Under the pieces are notes generated by a model, which saw nothing but the letters and a program-made list of their open reading frames with translations, searched no databases and was not told the origin of the DNA. This document shows positions 32,854-45,383 of a DNA stretch of 64,000 nucleotides, piece after piece. The DNA is from Moniliophthora roreri. Taxonomy: Eukaryota > Basidiomycota > Agaricomycetes > Agaricales > Marasmiaceae. Numbering within the stretch: the first letter of the stretch is position 1; the number at the start of each line of letters is the position of its first letter. Made by a program: the position numbers and the translations under genes. The stretch lies in the NCBI GenBank assembly GCA_001466705.2, contig LATX02000182.1:558001-622000 (forward strand), written 5' to 3'.

Positions 32854-35727
32854 CTAAAAGAGTCCCAAAAGTTCGTCCTGCGGGTTCTGCTGTGTTGGGG
32901 ATGCCACTTGTGAAGACTTGGCGGGCTGCGTCGCCACAGGAGACCCCACAGAACCGGATCCTCCAAAATCCAGTCCCCCAAATAGATCATGTGAAGGTGC
33001 TCCAGGTGCAGGCGCAGGTGCTGCGGCACCACCCGAATTACCAAAGATCGATACAAGGTCATCAAGAGGATTAGTTGATGTTCCTGCAAGGAGGTTTGCA
33101 GCAGCCGGTGTGTGAGAGAGAACCTCTGTGGCTGCCAGTCCCGATGGCTGCCCCTCCACCGCTGGTGAATCATCAAAGTCACTATGGGAAGATCACATTT
33201 TTAGATCACATTCCATCCTCGAATTCAGTTTTGCAGAACTTACAGCAAGTTCTCCGCCTGCTGTCCGGCAGCAACCGTTTGTAGCGCCTTTTGCGTTGAG
33301 AACCGGTCATCCAACGATCTGGGAATGAATGTGTAGGTCAGTACCACCCTCGAAACGACGACGTACATGAAGTGAGGAATGTACGTCACGAGGGCGTAGA
33401 AATTGGACTTACTCGGCTCCTTTGCGTTGGAGTGAGTCAGCACCGACTCTTCCACGCCCGACGAATGTTTCAGAGGGTTTATGGTATACACTCGCAAGCG
33501 TCGAGATTTCACCGAGCAATTCTTCGAGTAGCGCTGGAGCTACAGTTGTACGAGGAATCGTGATAGGCGGTCTCGGGGCCAATACCACAGCCTGTAAGGG
33601 AAAGGTTAGCAACACGCGGAGCCGCCCAAAGATCGATAGAAGGTGCATATGGTACATGTGCCCACTCCAACATGTAGGTGCACTAAATTAGAATTATGGC
33701 GGCATACATGGTTTAGGAAGCATTTGCCGAACAAGACACCTGTAAAAGCAACTTCATAAAGAGTGCTCACCTTGGCGGCACCTGGATCCGACGACAACAA
33801 TCTCCAGTATATGTATGCCCTATCTCGCACATCTGGAGAATCACAGTCTGTCGTGGCTGTTTGTAGCACTCTCTGGACTATTCCTTGCGATGAATCAGGC
33901 TTCTTCAGGAACAGCTTGACGACGGCCGTTAAGGTTTGCAGTTGGACCTGAAAGAGAAGAAAAGGTATATTAGCCGTGTGCGAACTGTATAATGAAACGG
34001 AACAATACCGGATATGACTCTTCCGTGAAAGAATCAACGAATATTCCAAGCAGTTCGTCTGCGTTGTCGATTTTACTGGCATATTCTCCGATGATCCATA
34101 TAAGGGAGGCTTTGGCTTCAGGTTCGTCCAGTTCATCCAAGTTGGCACATAAGGTGGGGATAATGCCTTCGTATGTCGAAGGATATTTGCGGAATATATC
34201 CTAAGAGTATATATGAGTTGAGTAATACTAACAAGACATACGGAATAGAATGCATTACCTTCATGACAACGACGGCCTCTTGAACGACATAACTCACTCT
34301 AGTGTCAATCAATTCTAGCAGGACGTGCACGCATCTCTCTGCTGCCGCATCGATCTTGATCGCCGTGTTCCCTATGGCCTTAATGCTCTTCCTAACAAAG
34401 TCAACGTCGACTTCAGAGGCGTATCTGTCAAAAACAAAAACAGTAAAGTTCGGTTTGGTGCCGAAATTCCAAGTGCTCACGTACTCTTTCAGCTCACTCA
34501 GTAACGCATCGACATTATTCTCCCCTGCTAATCGCACCATAATGTCCAGTTTTTCCACCTTGACGTATAATGGGTCGTTGTACTTGCAGAAGAAAACCCG
34601 CATCTCATTTTGAAGAATATCAGGTCGTTTCTGCAACAACAGGTTGATGTTGCGCAACGACACCCATTGGACTTCCGGTGGTGAGGAGAGGAGAGTGACT
34701 AAGGGAGGTGCCATTTTTCGTACGAGCTGCTTGATCAGGTCTTCTCGATGGACGTGCCTCATATGTATCATAATGACCTGCGGCGGGGATGAGCTATTTG
34801 AACGCGATGATAATTGACACGCATGCACCTTGACAGCAGCCAATACGACGCCCCCATTCACATGCTGGAACTGCGGGACGACACGTTCGCATATATGTTC
34901 GCTCTCCTTCTCATCGCTCGCGACGTATCTCGACAGGGCATTTAGAATAGCGACACGACCCCATTCCGAGCATTCATTGAGGGCGATCAGCAACTTGTTC
35001 AAGATGCTGGCGGATATGTTGAATATGCCTGGGTCTGTCGGTGAAACGTTTGAATTTGACGTGGCAGCAATGTGGATATCGGTGAGTGCAGCGACGGTGT
35101 TGGCCACTACCTGTAATGCGGTCAGTTGACACGACAGCAGTGAAACAGAGTACACACACCATGGGATTACTATCCGCAACCATCTCATGCAATTGTTCCA
35201 AAAAACCATTATCAATGACCAGCTCCGGCTTCAGATCATAAAGTTTTGCAACACATAACGCCGCTGTCTTGCGCACGTAAGGGTTTTCGTCTCGTAGACA
35301 TTTCTGGAGCGGATCACAAAGATAGTCAATAATCTTCTCCGCACGTAGAACTCCCATTGTCCTGATAGCCAGAGCACGAACGAGGGGATTAGGATCATCA
35401 GAATCCTTCACGAACGTGTTGACAGCGAGAATAACGAGTTCGGGTTGGGTTTTGGCGTAGTTCATGAGGTAGAGGTAGACGAGTTTCTTTTGCTCCAGGT
35501 CGTCGGTCTGCATGTTTTTGAGAACATCGGGAAAGAGACCGCTGACATCTAGGCGAGAAATTCAGACTGAAATTACGGTGAATATTGATATAGACATACG
35601 CACCTTTCCCGACAGTCATCGACGCTATGACTCGCTTGATAGCATCTTTCCGCTTATCGCGATATTCACTATTGAGATCGACACTGAGCTCGTAGTTTTC
35701 ACCCTTCCTGGGACCTCGGATGCTCAT
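32854..35727 (-). CDS. AP-1/AP-2 complex beta-adaptin (large subunit)
   Basis: From the ATG at 35727 ([14 protein letters not shown]) exons join to a long HEAT-like alpha-solenoid with hallmark beta-adaptin blocks: [82 protein letters not shown] and [10 protein letters not shown]. It forms half of the clathrin adaptor core that selects cargo at the trans-Golgi, endosome or plasma membrane. After the trunk comes a Pro/Ala/Gly-rich hinge with hydrophobic-acidic motifs ([18 protein letters not shown]) and the protein stops at E-L-L-G-L-F, so it lacks the folded ear domain of animal beta-adaptins, as in fungal Apl2-type subunits. Confidence 0.93.
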
Positions 35728-38423
35728 CTAGGTCAATAATGCTGGAACAAGTCGTGAATCTAAATTCTGAGTTCCTCATTGATGAGTTCGGAGTTCGAGA
35801 CATGAGTTACGATGAAAAATGACATACCGTACGGGCCGAAAAACGTCCCAGCTGCCTAAAATCAGGGTCCAATCGACCTTACGGTTGCAGGGATGATGGT
35901 GGTTGAGAGCGAAGCTGTGAATTGGTCGTCAGCACCGGCGTCTACATACATCTTTCACCTCGACCACCAGGGAATTGCTGAACCTCAACCTTTGTAGTAC
36001 TGACGGAATCTCCACACTTCTTAAGGTCCCTCTCATGGTAGAAATGGTAGAAAAAACTGCTCGGATTCTAGACAACAGGGTTCCCTCACTACTCAAGCAT
36101 CCTGCACGGTCGTCGTCGTCGTGCATCTTGCCTGTATCACCCAGAAGTAGCTACTTTTCTGAGGCCTATCGCTCATTCGACTCGAACGAGTTTGAAGGTT
36201 TTGCTGAAGATGAAGAGTAGACTTTGAAGAAGTGACACGTCTGGATCCTATCACCGATCGAACGCTGATCCATGTACTTGCGGGCACATATAGATTAGCT
36301 GCTATGAAGAACGTAGAAGGAGTCAAATCACGAAGATATGTCGATACAGCGCAGTGCAGGTCCTCCAAGGTGTGCGTCTCCATCTCAAAAGTTGGTATCA
36401 CTTCTCATCGCCCACTTATTTCTGCTGAACAGACACGGAATATGTCATCTTTATCTGGAACACCCTTTTGAAGTATCAGACGACTATCCGAGGATATGAA
36501 GGTCTGTACCAACGTCATTGCGCATTTATAAACCCATCTTGTCGCCCGCCTACGTCTTCGAACCAATTCATTTCCGTCAATGAGCACGTTTCGTTTGACG
36601 CTACCTTTTACTCAGGTCTACCCTGGTGGTGAGTGGCTCCCTCTTCTAAATACCAAGTTAGTTCACCTCTATATCTTGAAGATGTACAGTGTACTCTGTT
36701 CTGGACTCGCGAAAGGGTCACTTATACTATCCTTGAGTTCCTGATGATGGGACAAGGAGCATTGTGCATTGCGTAGGGTACTTCCAGCCTACATGGGTTC
36801 GGTGCGGAGACAGGTTTGCCAAGCGACGACGTGATTTCGCGCATTCTATGTCTACAGACCATCACCTTCTCAGGACCGGGTTAGTTGAAGCCTATTTCAA
36901 TTCAACGCGTAATATCTCCGGATCCCACCTGGGTAAAGGCTTCGAGAACTGGCAGAAAAGCAGACGGAATGTGCATGTCGCCTGCGTAGACACTCCGGGG
37001 TTCTTCAGAATCTTTCCCTTTGGCCGTCTGGTCTTACAATGGACCATTGTCATATAGCGAAGCAACGACTTACTTTGGCTTCTCGGAGGTGTACTCTGTT
37101 CCAGATGAGCAGAAAATCATCTAACTAGTATTCGTATCTCTCCGTGGTCACGACCATGGATAAGTTAGGCTAGATGAAGGCTGTGTGAAAACAGGATACC
37201 CTACTTGATAATTGTTGACGCCATATCCACTTCATGCATTTCGGCTGCCTCGGTTGGTTAGTGGCTACTTTTTGAATGATACTTTAGCTCACCCGTTCTT
37301 CTTGCAGGCATACTCTACTCCGGATGAGCGGAACTTGATTACGTATCCATGCACCTTCTCTCGGTGTCCATGCTACTATTCATACGACAGACGGAGGTTA
37401 TCTCTTGTGTGTTTGCAGGTTAGCTAGTGTTACTGCGATATCCAACGACGACGACACTGGCGCAGAGTCGAACCCGGCCAAGCTCTTCCCGGTGGATACA
37501 TACTGCATCATCGTGCTTGGAAAGCAGCAGGGTCGTTTCAATCCCTAGAATAGAGCACGTCCCATCCCTGTCTTTCAAGATATCGAGCTAAATAGGACAC
37601 GAACGCTCCATGTGGTTTACTTGTTCTATTTCTTCGAATTATACATCATCGGCTTTGCCGCTCCAGTGCGAAACATTCCTGGATCTACGCAGTAAGTTTA
37701 TATTGTACATTCTCATCCGAGTGCTTATCTCTTCTCATAAGCCCATAGAGCTCGTTCGGAGATGAGATGAGGAGCGGTGGCTCTTCGGATGTGCTTGACG
37801 TGCAGGGTCTTCCAACGGAGCGTTGAAATTTGGGTGCTCACCGCTTCGGACCGGCTCTTTATGCATTCTCTTCTCGGTTCGCCGGTTTTGCCTTGACGAC
37901 CGAAGCTGTATCATCACGCAACGAGGTATTCGAAGTTTGCCATTGCCGCTGCCAGTTAGTGGAGCTCCAGAAATAGCTTTTGTTGTTACATACGGTGCAG
38001 CGCCATCGCTTATCGGCATCTTGATACGTGTTTACAATATTCAAGCTCTCAAAGGTTGAAAGGGAATTGAAAGCCATGAAAGGTGGGGTTATAACTTATG
38101 ATACTTGGCGTGAGGCTGAATTACCATTTTGAGTGGATAAACGTGATTCCAACGTGACTCGCATCGTTCACGGTGGCTCAAACCCGAACCTGTCTCCACT
38201 CTCCACAGTTGTCACGTCTTTGAATCACAGCATCCCTCATCAAGTCCGCAAATAATGACGTCTAGTCACATTCAGATTCCTTACCTACTGGTGGAGCCCA
38301 ATACGTGGCACAGGCGCAAGTCACTTTGCATAAATACTAGTCCGACTCTTCCTGCTTTGCCACCGAACCTGATCAATCTCAAAACTCCTCGTCAACATAA
38401 CCCGTTCATTCTCGACCTTAACC
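35728..38423. other. Longest interval without a recognised gene
   Basis: About 2.7 kb. Many short ORFs on both strands, none with a recognised domain. Two similar segments occur around 37089-37115 and 37309-37335 (both read TACTCT, then GATGAGC), about 220 bp apart. A degenerate tRNA-like B-box at about 37465 does not fold into a tRNA. The last 150 bp are the promoter of the SMP/LEA-like gene, with a CATAAATAC string near 38328. Confidence 0.4.
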
Positions 38424-39493
38424 ATGTCTAATGTTGCAACCTTGACTGAAGTCGCCGTGCAGGACGCGGCCTCTAAATTGTGAGTCGTACGCATTTTTCA
38501 GTGCCGAAGGAGATGCTAATACTATTGCTTTGCAGTACTGGGTCTATCAACCTGGATAACATCGGCGAAGGTACATGATCCTCATTCATGTCTATACGGC
38601 GAGGACACTTTTTCCTGACATCGCCCATAGCTGAAGCTCGCAAGATCATGTCTCTCGAGCACAAGGCCCTCGGATATCGTCCACCTCCTGGTTCTCTCGC
38701 ATCTGAAGCCCAAGCCGCTGCAGCTAAACACCCGCAAGGCGGTCCAGGGCAACCAGATATGGAGCTTTTGAAGAAGGCAGCTTTGGAGGATGCAGCCAAG
38801 ATTGAGAGGGAGAGAGGTCATCCCGCCCCGAAGAGTACGGTTGTTGATGGGATCGATTTGGGTATCATCGGAGAAGGTAAGTTGCCACAGATTGCTTTTG
38901 GAGAAGAGCTGTTGAATGTGGAGCTACATCATGTTACAGCCGATGCGAGGAAATTGATGTCTGAGGAGCACAAGGCGCTAGGGTGAGTATCCACTTTCCA
39001 AATTCTATTGATAGGGTAGCTCGGGTATTGACTTGCGGTCCTTGTTCACTAGATATCGCCCACCTCCCGGATCGTTAGCAGCTGATGCTCAATCAGCTGC
39101 TGCGAAGCATCCAGAAGGCAAAGGTTCTATCGACGCTGCCGTCTTGACGCAAGCTGCCTTAAAAGATGCCGCTCGTATCTCGTGAGTATCCCGCATTTGA
39201 TTGTGTTGGGGTTTTCGCTGACCATGGGTGTAGGAGTGAAAGAAGGTCAGCATCTAATTCTCCGCCCAAGATGGAACCCAAGGATCTCTCGGATGATGAG
39301 ACTCGCAAGCTTCAGTCGCTTGAGGCCAAACTGTACGTGATTAGTGTGATGTTGTTGATCTTTCATGTCGTTGACTCGGATATAACGCAGGCTCGACTCT
39401 ACCAGAGGCACCCTCTCTGCCGAAGCACAGTCTGTTAATGACAGGAAAGAGGCTGCGGCTGAGACCACGGAGGCTGGGACGACGGCTCAATAA
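38424..39493 (+). CDS. SMP/LEA-like (seed maturation protein domain) stress protein
   Basis: Several exons join from the ATG at 38424 (M-S-N-V-A-T-L-T-E-V-A-V-Q-D-A-A) to TAA at 39493. The body repeats a unit of the form A-R-K-(I/L)-M-S-x-E-H-K-A-L-G-Y-R-P-P-P-G-S followed by L-A-x-(E/D)-A-Q-(A/S)-A-A-A-K-H-P, twice almost identically, with a third degenerate copy (G-T-L-S-A-E-A-Q-S-V-N-D) near the C-terminus. The repeated GSLAxxAQSxAxKxP pattern matches the SMP domain found in plant late-embryogenesis-abundant proteins and in many basidiomycete proteins. Such proteins are hydrophilic and thought to protect cells during desiccation or dormancy; the role here is inferred. The last intron (39332-39391) shifts to the frame ending T-T-A-Q. 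Confidence 0.8.
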
Positions 39494-39783
39494 ACGCGTC
39501 ACAGTGGAGTCGTTCAAACGTTGTTGTTGGTCGATGGCATATACCTCTGTCTTTTAGCAAGTGTAACATTATCATCAGTTTTCTGGAAATAGCGTCGTGT
39601 ATTTTTACTTGGTTTCTTCTACAAGAATTAATATACTTTATATCTTGCAAAACATCTAGTCACTTGAGAAATCTGAATGATGGAGGCGCGGTATTTGCCG
39701 ACTGCAAGGGCTTTGTACCTTTGGGGGTGTTTCACCACGACCAAGAGACCGGCTCCGAAAGGCAAAAATCTGAATAGGGCACG

Positions 39784-41761
39784 ATGCAGCGAAGCGCGAT
39801 CTCTTCTCCATTTGCTACTCCTTTCGACCTTAACGACGATTACGACGACACTCAGCAAGTCAACAACAACAGCAATAGCAGCAGTGGTAACAGTTACTTT
39901 TCTCGGCCATTGTCGACAGCATCCTCTTCGGAGAGTATGCAGCACAGTATGGGGGTTAGAACGCCCTTGGGTGATGTACCAGAGCATGGTCCCTTTACGA
40001 CGCCAGAAGTCGATCTTAAAATGTCACCGACGATGCCATATTCAACACCTCAGGCAGCCGGGTCTTCGACAACGTTGGGACCCCATTCGATATCTGGCAG
40101 AAATACATCGACTTCGTCTGTAACATATACTCAGAGTCAACCGGCATCTTCTTCTTCATCACCAACGACAACGACGGCATTATCATCTCCTTCAATCATC
40201 GTTCATCATTCTCCTCACGGTGAAAATGGGAAAAGTAATAGCAGCAGCGGGGGTGGGAGTAGTAGCGGACGACCGAAAGGCTCCAGAAAGCCCAGTGGAT
40301 CCCGAACACCTACTCAATCGAGCTCAGGTAGTGGACGTGAAGGCTCATCGAGACGAACACCATCAGTATCATCAACCACGTCTTTACTCTCTGTTCCTAC
40401 TACCAAGGGTAGCGTGAATCGTCCAGCGTCATCGAGCTCGTCTGGCGGTACGAAATACCGGTCAACACCCAGGCTACCCCACGACAAAGAGGTCGAGTCG
40501 GCCCCTCCGCCTTTGATGTACTGGAGTCGAGCACCGGTTTGGGGTGTATGTCCTTCGAGAACAATGAGGGGTCATACAGTAACACTAGTTGGTGATACAG
40601 CATGGGTGTTTGGTGGGTGCGATGATAGGGATACGGCAAAGGACTTGTATTGTTTCGATGTCGGTGCGTGTCTGAGCTTTGCCTACCTCTACGCATTCTT
40701 ACTGACCATTGTGTACAGAAACAAATCAATGGTCTTACCCTCAAACTATTGGTGAACAACCCCCACCTTCCCGCGCTCACTCTGCTACACTCATCGACCG
40801 ATCCCGTATTCTCATTTTTGGAGGCGGCCAAGGGACACATTATTCCAATGCCGTTTACATCCTCGATACAGCAACACGCAAATGGACCAAACCCATCATT
40901 GTTGGCGACGAAGGAAAGGAAGAAGAGAAGAACCCAACGTGGAAACCAACAGCACGTCGTGCCCATTCTGCTGTGTACTACAAAGGCAAAGTCTGGGTGT
41001 TTGGTGGCGGGAATGGCATGACGGCGTTGAATGATGTATGGACGTTGGATGTATGGGGTGCTGGTACTGCAGGAGAAACCATCTCAAGACCTGGGACGAG
41101 TAATAGTCATCAAACGACATCTCATCATGGTTCACCGTTGAGGATGGAATGGAAGATGGTGAATACGAAAGGGATGAAAACGAAGGACGGGACGACGATG
41201 TTTCCTAGCCCTAGAGGATATCATACGGCTAATCTGGTTGGGAATATGATGATTGTGATTGGTGGTAGCGACGGGAACAATTGCTTTTCGGAAGTATGGT
41301 GTTTGAATCTAGGTGAGGTGTCGAGTCTCGTTTGCTATGAGCATTTGCTAACTCTACCTCTCAGACACTCTACAATGGACGTTGGTCGACCTTCCTCAGT
41401 CCTTCAAACGATTATCACACACATCCACGCAAGTGGGGTCGTATCTCTTCATCCAAGGTGGTCATAATGGTGCTGAATACGTCGCGGACTTGAAACTGTT
41501 CAATCTAAGTGCGTATCTATCTCATTTCGTGTTGATGTAACGCTCATTGGCATAATGGCAGTCACACTCCAATACGAACAACGATCTGTCCTAGGCAAAG
41601 CTCCGACTGCACGAGGATACCATGGGTCCCTCCTGTATGATAGCCGGATATTCTATATCGGAGGATACAACGGTGCTACGGCATACGATGATGTGCACAT
41701 TGTGGATCTGGCTGCAGCAGCATATTTGCCTCAGGTCACTTCCTTCACTGTGGAGTTGTAA
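39784..41761 (+). CDS. Kelch-repeat protein with long Ser/Thr-rich N-terminus
   Basis: From M-Q-R-S-A-I-S-S-P-F-A-T-P-F-D-L at 39784. The first 230 or so residues are a disordered Ser/Thr/Gly/Pro-rich region with poly-Ser and poly-Asn runs. Kelch blades follow, each with the Gly-Gly pair and a downstream Tyr/Trp: A-W-V-F-G-G-C-D-D, I-L-I-F-G-G-G-Q-G, V-W-V-F-G-G-G-N-G, M-I-V-I-G-G-S-D-G-N-N, L-F-I-Q-G-G-H-N-G and I-F-Y-I-G-G-Y-N-G. Introns lie near 40663-40719, 41313-41365 and 41511-41561. Six blades imply a beta-propeller for protein binding. Fungal proteins with this layout include the Tea1/Kel cell-end markers, but those carry long coiled coils not seen here. Cytosolic; no signal peptide. 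Confidence 0.88.
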
Positions 41762-42186
41762 AGGGGTTAACTTGATGAAATGAAATGAAAGCCAGTGGTG
41801 GTGATGCGCGGGTCGCCTTGCCCAGCTTGTATAAACATAAGCGCCCAGAACCTTGTCTTATAGCATTTTCGTCTTTTGCACTCTCGATGCCTTGTCTATC
41901 CCGTAATTTTGACGAGTAATTTTTTCCATGAATGAAATTGTGGCCTGGGAATCCCGAGCCCAACGGGAGGTACAGAACCAGCCTAACGCGCTTTTTGAGC
42001 AAAGTCACGCACGCATTAGTAAACGTGCCGTGTAATAATCTGACCCCTTGCTCTGGCACCACACACCGATCCTCCTATTATGCTTTCGTTTCGACTTTCT
42101 TGACTTGGACTGAAAATGTCCATTAACGTATGTACATCCTAAACGTCCGTAGTGCAGAAAATGAGTAGTAAAAAAAACAGTTGACT
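41762..42186. other. Intergenic interval between convergent genes
   Basis: 3' flanks only; nothing recognised. Confidence 0.4.
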
Positions 42187-44340
42187 CTATATAGCATGCC
42201 CGTATTCACAAGTTCCGCTAGTAAAACTAGCTGCTGAAGGCGAACTCATATTGTACGACATCAAGGATGATGGTCCGCGTAGGTATCCCGGGGTGACGGA
42301 AAGCGGAGGTGGCTTGGGAAACTCGCCCAAGGCCCTTCCGGGAGAGACAGGTTGAGTCGGGTCCTCATTAGACTTCGATGGTGATTTAGGCTTGACAGGG
42401 CGAGAGGTGTGAGGACTTGGTTTACCGGCACTATCCCTCCAGAATGTGTCTACACGGTCTTCAAAGTCCAACGATGGACGACCGGTTTTGCAGAATGGTA
42501 CTGGGGCGGTCCTAGAGTTGTAGTATGTGGGATCTGTTTGAGTTCTGCCGTTTCGGGGACATTCAACCATGAATGGCTCGGGTCGATCGTGGTATGACGT
42601 CGAAAGACCGGTACGGAAGGCTCGAATGTTGGACGTTTGAGCTCTTTGGTTGATATAGTATTTCCGCTAAGTCCATTTTCTCAGTCTTGAGATAGGCTCA
42701 AAGTGTAATGAACTTACCATGAGTTTCACAATCAGAGATGTTATCGCTAAAATTCCGAGAACCCCGACCATGACTCCTCCAATGATAGCTCCTCCGTTGC
42801 TTGGGAATGAAGGTGCATCGACTGCGGATGCAGTGATTGTTATGTTGGGTGCACTGTAGGTACCCGTTGCCGACTGGAACGAGATTAGATAGAGCTAGAT
42901 CTAATTGGGAAGAGTTGAACTCGCAGGGGTTATCAACGCAGAAGTGGTCGGTGACGGAGACGCTGCTCCATCAGTAAAAGATAGTGCGGCGGAGGTTTGG
43001 AGGGCTGTCGACAGAATTGAGCTATGCGTTGCTTGCGGACGTTGAACGCCGTACCGGGTGCAGCAGTAGTGCCTGTATATTGGGTGTATGCAGCGGTCGG
43101 AGAGAATCGTGCCTTTAGATGATGGTTTGCATCTCGCCTTTGCATCCCTAAGTGATGGCCCTGCTTTTGGAGCTGAAAGAGTGTGAACGACTTGGCGTCG
43201 GGTAAAGGAGTGGAACTTTGCGAAGGGCCTTGAGGGAGCGAGAAAAAAGGAGAACGATAATATATAGCAGCGGCAACCCATTGTATTACATGATGAAGAG
43301 TGAAAGTTTCAATCGGCTTCAACGATCGTGATCGTAACACTAGTTCTGAGGTGAAGCCAAAGTTAATTCGAGAATAGAACAAGGAGTAATGTATACTCCG
43401 AAGAATCTATTCGTGTTCGGTGGAGATTGGGAAGACTAGTTGGCCAGTCACTTTCACACCGACAGGTAAGAATGGCAGAACATACCGGAAACCCTCTCCG
43501 TCACCAATCTTGCCCCCTAGCAAATTTCCAGAAACGAACATCGCGGATATGGTCTCCTAATTGGCTAAGATACTTGTTAAAAGTGACATCTAGATCATTT
43601 ATAGATAAGGTGAACTTACCGGTGACCTTAGTTTCTTTCCATGTAGCAGTTGCGACTAAAGCTGGATTACTAGGGTCGCCAGGGAACGGTGGTTGAAGCG
43701 GAGTAGTGTAATCAGCAAGGAATGTTGTGTTGAGCTCCAATGGGATCTGGGCGGCGGTCGGGAGGTCTTTGGCACTGGAAAAGGGTGTACCATCACCTTC
43801 AGGGTCAGAGACTGAGATGGTAGTGATAAGGCTGTTCTTCTTGAAATCGAGATTGGCACGATGTTCTATGGAATATGAGCGACTTTTGCTGGGACCTCCA
43901 TTGAGCGGTAAGCTTACTCGGGATGTTCCAGTTCCTGCGACCTTGAGAAACATTCAATATGGTTCATGGAATCAAAAGGAAACTACTGGCACTCATCGTT
44001 GTAGACGGAGGCATCTGTACTAACATAGATCTTGAAGCCACTTTGTCCACGTTCGTAAGCCCATTTCCCCGAAATATAGATTGATTCGTCATCTAGTAGG
44101 ATAGTTTCAGACAAATGTTTGTAGAGGTATAACTAAAACGTACAAGGCCCCGTGGGACTCGAGGAGTATCAGACAACCTGTTTGTCCCAACGAAGTCAGT
44201 CATCTGGTGGTGCGCACTTTCATGTCGACTCACCAGAAGCAAACCAAGATCAGGAACTACGGTGCCAGTACCCTTCAGCACGTCTAGTTTCAGAAGGTCA
44301 GAGAATCCGCATGATAAGAACAAACTTCAGGGGGGTGGGG
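42187..44340 (-). CDS. Single-pass type I membrane protein, function unknown
   Basis: The last exons are clear: a Ser/Thr/Pro-rich stalk (S-A-T-G-T-Y-S-A-P-N), one membrane helix (G-G-A-I-I-G-G-V-M-V-G-V-L-G-I-L-A-I-T-S), and a cytosolic tail ending S-G-T-C-E-Y-G-H-A-I with a stop at 42187. Upstream exons supply an extracellular domain with D-D-E-S-I-Y-I-S-G-K-W-A-Y-E-R-G, S-R-S-Y-S-I-E-H-R-A-N-L-D-F, and potential N-glycosylation sites. This resembles a widespread but uncharacterised mushroom group of single-pass proteins with a beta-sandwich ectodomain. The 5' end could not be fixed: a hydrophobic segment that may be the signal sequence is encoded near 44470-44515, in another exon. Exon joins between 43400 and 44340 are tentative. 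Confidence 0.55.
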
Positions 44341-45383
44341 TGCGGCGAAGATACATCCTTCGGAAACCTCCAGCAGCCATGCTCCAGTTTCATGCTTCAG
44401 TATTTGTTAGGAATTGCGAAAGTAGCGACATCCTTACGCGAGAGCTTCAGGTAATCCTTCTTCTTGCGAAAGCACTCCTAGGATTGGAAGAGAAATAAGG
44501 GACAGGCCTAAAAAATATGCTGGAGAGCCGCATGTTGCGTTGACGAGGACCAGACAAGTCTTATGTGACCTTTTATACCATGTCGATGATGTTACGCCAA
44601 CTGTTTGGACTCCAGAAATCGACCGCTTGTCTGTTATCCATAATCCGAGATGCTGAGAATGCAACCAAACTTTGGAGATCTATTCTGATTGTGAGCTCTA
44701 ACTGTGAAGGGAATACACAAGGTAAAACCCGATTCAATCACCCAAGCCTTCAACAGCCTTGAATGATTACATTTCCAGTGCTAATTATTGAGCAATGTAT
44801 ATGCACTTGCAAGGAGACGATAGGCTCAATCGGAGCCCGTTCATACGGATGCTCAGGACCCCCAGTAAGTAACCGGGACTCTCTGTGATGCAACAACTGG
44901 TTTCCCTTCATGCATGTGAATCCTAGAACTCGAATGCATTGTCTTGGACGATGGTCAGCTGGTGAGAAGTGGTAAAGCGCCTATTTGTCGAAATAAGAGG
45001 TGAGGGAGAGCGGGACTTGCTGACAGTGATAACGGGATATACCGCAACCTAACCTAAGCGATAAGTCCGCTTTCCTGCACATGACATGTATCGAAGCTCA
45101 CCAGACAAATTAGCGTTCCGGATCCCTGAGTTCGAGCGTTGCATGTTAGCAATTGGATGAGAGCAGATGAGAGCCGAGGTCGGTGGTGCACCAGTTAGGA
45201 ACGTGAGGCGTCAGTACGGCAAGCAAACTTGGATCAACACTCCCACCGTCCCCGCAGCAGAATGCCTTCATGTCGGTGACACTTGAGTTTCTTCATCATG
45301 ATTTAATGCTGAAACCTGCCTAGTTGCTGAATTTAAGGATAAAGCTGTCAAAGCGAAAGATGCCAGCGTAACAAAGATGCAGA
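44341..45383. other. Interval with possible 5' exon of the membrane protein
   Basis: Around 44440-44530 the minus strand encodes a hydrophobic stretch (Y-F-L-G-L-S-L-I-S-L-P-I-L-G-V-L-S) that could be the signal peptide exon of the neighbouring membrane protein. From 44700 to 45380 nothing is recognised. Confidence 0.35.

Noticed and set aside
32854..33159. Truncated beta-adaptin because the ear domain is missing
   Set aside because: Fungal AP-1-type beta subunits commonly end in a short hinge, and the frame closes cleanly after hydrophobic motifs, so it is considered full length.
37440..37540. tRNA-like stretch on the minus strand with a GGGTTCGACTC B-box-like string
   Set aside because: The T-arm pairs poorly and no acceptor stem or A-box could be folded around it.
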